Assembly (NCBI RefSeq): GCF_020216685.1
Contig: NZ_JAIWNS010000223.1
Span: 1-7,492 of the forward strand
Length of the DNA stretch: 7,492 bases
From: Methanospirillum hungatei
Lineage (GTDB): Archaea > Halobacteriota > Methanomicrobia > Methanomicrobiales > Methanospirillaceae
Direction of reading: 5' to 3'
Numbering within the stretch: position 1 is the first letter of the stretch; every line of letters starts with the position of its first letter. The notes below the pieces were generated by a model. The model had not been told where the DNA came from and ran no database searches. It saw only the letters and a list, made by a program, of their open reading frames with translations. This document shows, piece by piece, positions 6,064 through 7,492 of this stretch. A program made the position numbers and the translations under genes.

Positions 6064-6978
6064 TTATTCAAGGCCCCTGGTAAGACCATACTCGTGTGCA
6101 ATCCTGATTGCCGTCGCCACTTCTTCAGGTGATACCCGGCGGAGAAGGGAAGCATACTCGTCAGGACAGGATCTTCTGATATCACCTGCAGGATGGTATT
6201 GGTCCATGATATTAAGCCAGGTATTCAGGGAGATCTGATCAGCAATGAACCGGATGATTTTCTCTGTCTCCTCACTTCTTCCGGGGAGGAGAAGGTGCCG
6301 GATGAGAAGTCCGTGTGTTGCAATACCGTTCTCAAGGGTAAGGTCACCCACCTGACGATGCATCTCACACAGGGCGGCCTTACAAATCTGCGGGTAATCA
6401 GGTGTCTGTGCCAGTATCCTGCCTGTCTGTTCATCCGCAAATTTAAAATCCGGCATATAGATGTCGATGATTCCTTCAAGAAGCCGGAGTGTGTCAATGT
6501 CTTCATATCCACTCGTGTTGTAGACAAGCGGGATCTGAAGCCCGGTATCCATTGCGATCAGAAGTGCTTTCAGGATTGCCGGGAGCTGGTGAGTCGGGGT
6601 GACCAGGTTGATATTATGACATCCCTGTTCCTGAAGATGGAGATATATGTATGCAAGATCCGGTTCGGTTATTTCCCTCCCCATCCGCTCATGGCTGATC
6701 TCATAGTTCTGACAAAACCGGCATCCCATGGTGCATCCGGTAAAGAAGATGGTCCCTGATCCCCTGGTCCCAGAAATTGGTTGTTCTTCGCCGAAATGCG
6801 GGCCAAATGAAGCCACATAGGAATGGATACCGGTCCTGCAGTATCCATACTCCCCATCGGAGCGTAGGGCTCTGCAGTGACGGGGGCAGAGGATGCAGGG
6901 TGAAGAACGTTCCTCTATTGTGTGTATCCGGGAAATGAGAAGGTCACGGGAGATAGTGAGGTACCCTGGGCTTGTCAT
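6064..6978 (-). CDS. PflX-type radical SAM protein (COG1313), substrate unknown
   Basis: This 304-residue protein resembles pyruvate formate-lyase activating enzymes but belongs to the PflX-like group, whose substrate is not established. The radical SAM motif is FTGCTMGCRFCQNY with Cys82, Cys86 and Cys89 (C-X3-C-X2-C) binding the 4Fe-4S cluster that cleaves S-adenosylmethionine. A second, N-terminal cysteine set, CILCPRHC (28-35) plus Cys47, suggests another metal site and is typical of the group. Further family segments are FGEEQPISG, GSGTIFF, LVTPTHQLP, VYNTSGYED, DIYMPDFKFAD, RHLLLPG and NIMDQYHP. The ATG at 6978 is the first possible start, since an in-frame TGA lies two codons upstream (6982-6984), and it gives the usual lead-in to CPRHC. 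No good ribosome binding site is visible. No glycyl-radical enzyme or other partner is adjacent. It may share a transcript with the 98-residue gene upstream, but a T-run lies between them. Confidence 0.9.
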   Translation of the reverse strand: MTSPGYLTISRDLLISRIHTIEERSSPCILCPRHCRALRSDGEYGYCRTGIHSYVASFGPHFGEEQPISGTRGSGTIFFTGCTMGCRFCQNYEISHERMGREITEPDLAYIYLHLQEQGCHNINLVTPTHQLPAILKALLIAMDTGLQIPLVYNTSGYEDIDTLRLLEGIIDIYMPDFKFADEQTGRILAQTPDYPQICKAALCEMHRQVGDLTLENGIATHGLLIRHLLLPGRSEETEKIIRFIADQISLNTWLNIMDQYHPAGDIRRSCPDEYASLLRRVSPEEVATAIRIAHEYGLTRGLE

Positions 6979-7008
6979 CTGTCAGGGGTATAGTCACCAT
7001 GTCAGGAG

Positions 7009-7017
7009 AAAAAAATT
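7009..7017 (-). terminator. Possible T-tract terminator after the 98-residue gene
   Basis: The plus strand reads AAAAAAATT, so a minus-strand transcript carries a run of seven U about 40 bases after the stop of the 98-residue gene and 31 bases before the radical SAM gene. Archaeal transcription often ends at such tracts without a hairpin. None is obvious here. Confidence 0.3.
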
Positions 7018-7052
7018 GAGATCAGATTCTTGCAGGTTTTTAGGATTTAAAT

Positions 7053-7349
7053 TTAGATCTTATCTTTTCCGGCAATGTAGTTCAGCGGCTTTAGTCTCTT
7101 GCCCCTGACAACATCAAAACCCTGGGTTCGTTTCAGGCGCTTCACTTCATCCTGTAGTTCTTCAATAATCCCAAGTAATCGGTTTACCAAAGCCGGGTCA
7201 GAATTCGAACTGATTATATCATGGGTAATTTCTTTCAGATATTCAGAATTTTCAGTTTTCATAAAAATATTCGTGTATACAAATGGTTGCTGTGGATAAG
7301 TAGATTTGGATACTGTGAGATCCAGACTGATTTTACGTACATAATCCAT
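7053..7349 (-). CDS. Hypothetical protein, 98 residues, with coiled-coil segment
   Basis: I do not recognise this protein. It begins MDYVRKISLDLTVSKSTYPQ. It has a central amphipathic stretch with regularly spaced hydrophobics, LVNRLLGIIEELQDEVKRL (54-72), likely a coiled coil that would mediate oligomerisation or partner binding. A basic C-terminal end follows (KRTQGFDVVRGKRLKPL, 73-89). There are no signal peptide, membrane span or cysteines. Start choice is uncertain: the ATG at 7349 gives 98 residues, and an in-frame ATG at 7262 (Met30) would give 69 and still keep the coiled coil. Neither has a clear ribosome binding site. Composition is AT-rich compared with mutSL and the radical SAM gene. 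It lies upstream of the radical SAM gene on the same strand (74-base gap) and divergent from the gene starting near 7464. It could be a small lineage-specific regulator or adaptor; a non-coding frame cannot be excluded. Confidence 0.6.
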   Translation of the reverse strand: MDYVRKISLDLTVSKSTYPQQPFVYTNIFMKTENSEYLKEITHDIISSNSDPALVNRLLGIIEELQDEVKRLKRTQGFDVVRGKRLKPLNYIAGKDKI

Positions 7350-7425
7350 GGTAATTGGACTTTTCGTGTCTGATTGTTCAATGAGTGAGAGATGTAATTG
7401 ATTGCAATAACCTGAAGATTGTGAG

Positions 7426-7435
7426 GATATAACTA
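7426..7435 (+). promoter_or_regulatory. TATA-like box before the right-edge gene
   Basis: GATATAACTA is centred about 33 bases before the ATG at 7464. That would place the transcription start a few bases before the start codon. Supporting signals are weak, and the call rests on spacing and AT content. Confidence 0.3.
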
Positions 7436-7463
7436 ATATTCAGGGTTTCTGCTGACTGGTTCC

Positions 7464-7492
7464 ATGAACGAATTTTTTGACTCTGATGATCC
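7464..7492 (+). CDS. Start of an unidentified CDS cut by the right edge
   Basis: An open frame starts at this ATG and reads MNEFFDSDD to the end of the window. No Shine-Dalgarno precedes it, but a TATA-like box sits at a leaderless or short-leader distance, as for the photolyase. Nine residues are too few to name a family. The case rests on the upstream signal and the otherwise empty 114-base gap. Confidence 0.4.

Noticed and set aside
6193..6759. 188-codon open frame on the plus strand
   Set aside because: It is antisense to the radical SAM gene, which has all its cysteine motifs. Its product shows no coherent family pattern.
1..7492. CRISPR array, tRNA, rRNA, insertion sequence or long repeats
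   Set aside because: No regularly spaced repeats, cloverleaf-like segments, terminal inverted repeats or transposase motifs were seen. The recurring CCGGT and GGATC words follow codon preference.

Overview
The window looks like a piece of a euryarchaeal chromosome, most likely a methanogen of the Methanomicrobiales type. I infer this from bacterial-type MutS/MutL beside a class II photolyase, a HicBA pair of the kind common in methanogens, TATA-like boxes about 25-35 bases before start codons that lack Shine-Dalgarno sequences, and a codon style rich in CGG, CCGG and GATC. Genus cannot be fixed from sequence alone.

Layout: (1) 2-3795, plus strand: the 3' two thirds of mutS (cut by the left edge) joined to a complete mutL by an ATGA overlap, a mismatch-repair operon. 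(2) About 3800-4700: a visibly more AT-rich islet with a DUF2283 small protein (plus strand) and a convergent hicB-hicA toxin-antitoxin pair (minus strand). (3) 4703-6049, plus strand: a complete class II CPD photolyase with its own TATA-like box and probably a leaderless mRNA, divergent from hicBA. (4) 6064-6978, minus strand: a PflX-type (COG1313) radical SAM protein, convergent with the photolyase across 14 bases. (5) 7053-7349, minus strand: an unrecognised 98-residue protein with a coiled-coil segment. (6) 7464 to the right edge: the likely first codons of another plus-strand gene.

MutS recognises mismatches and MutL carries an almost complete endonuclease motif set, so the pair should act without MutH by nicking the new strand. 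The photolyase reverses UV dimers, which gives the window a DNA-repair theme interrupted by a small mobile-type islet. No rRNA, tRNA, CRISPR array, insertion sequence or integrase is visible. I found no convincing new multi-gene system. The most useful leads are the MutL clamp-binding and metal-site details, the orphan 98-residue protein and the PflX protein of unknown substrate.
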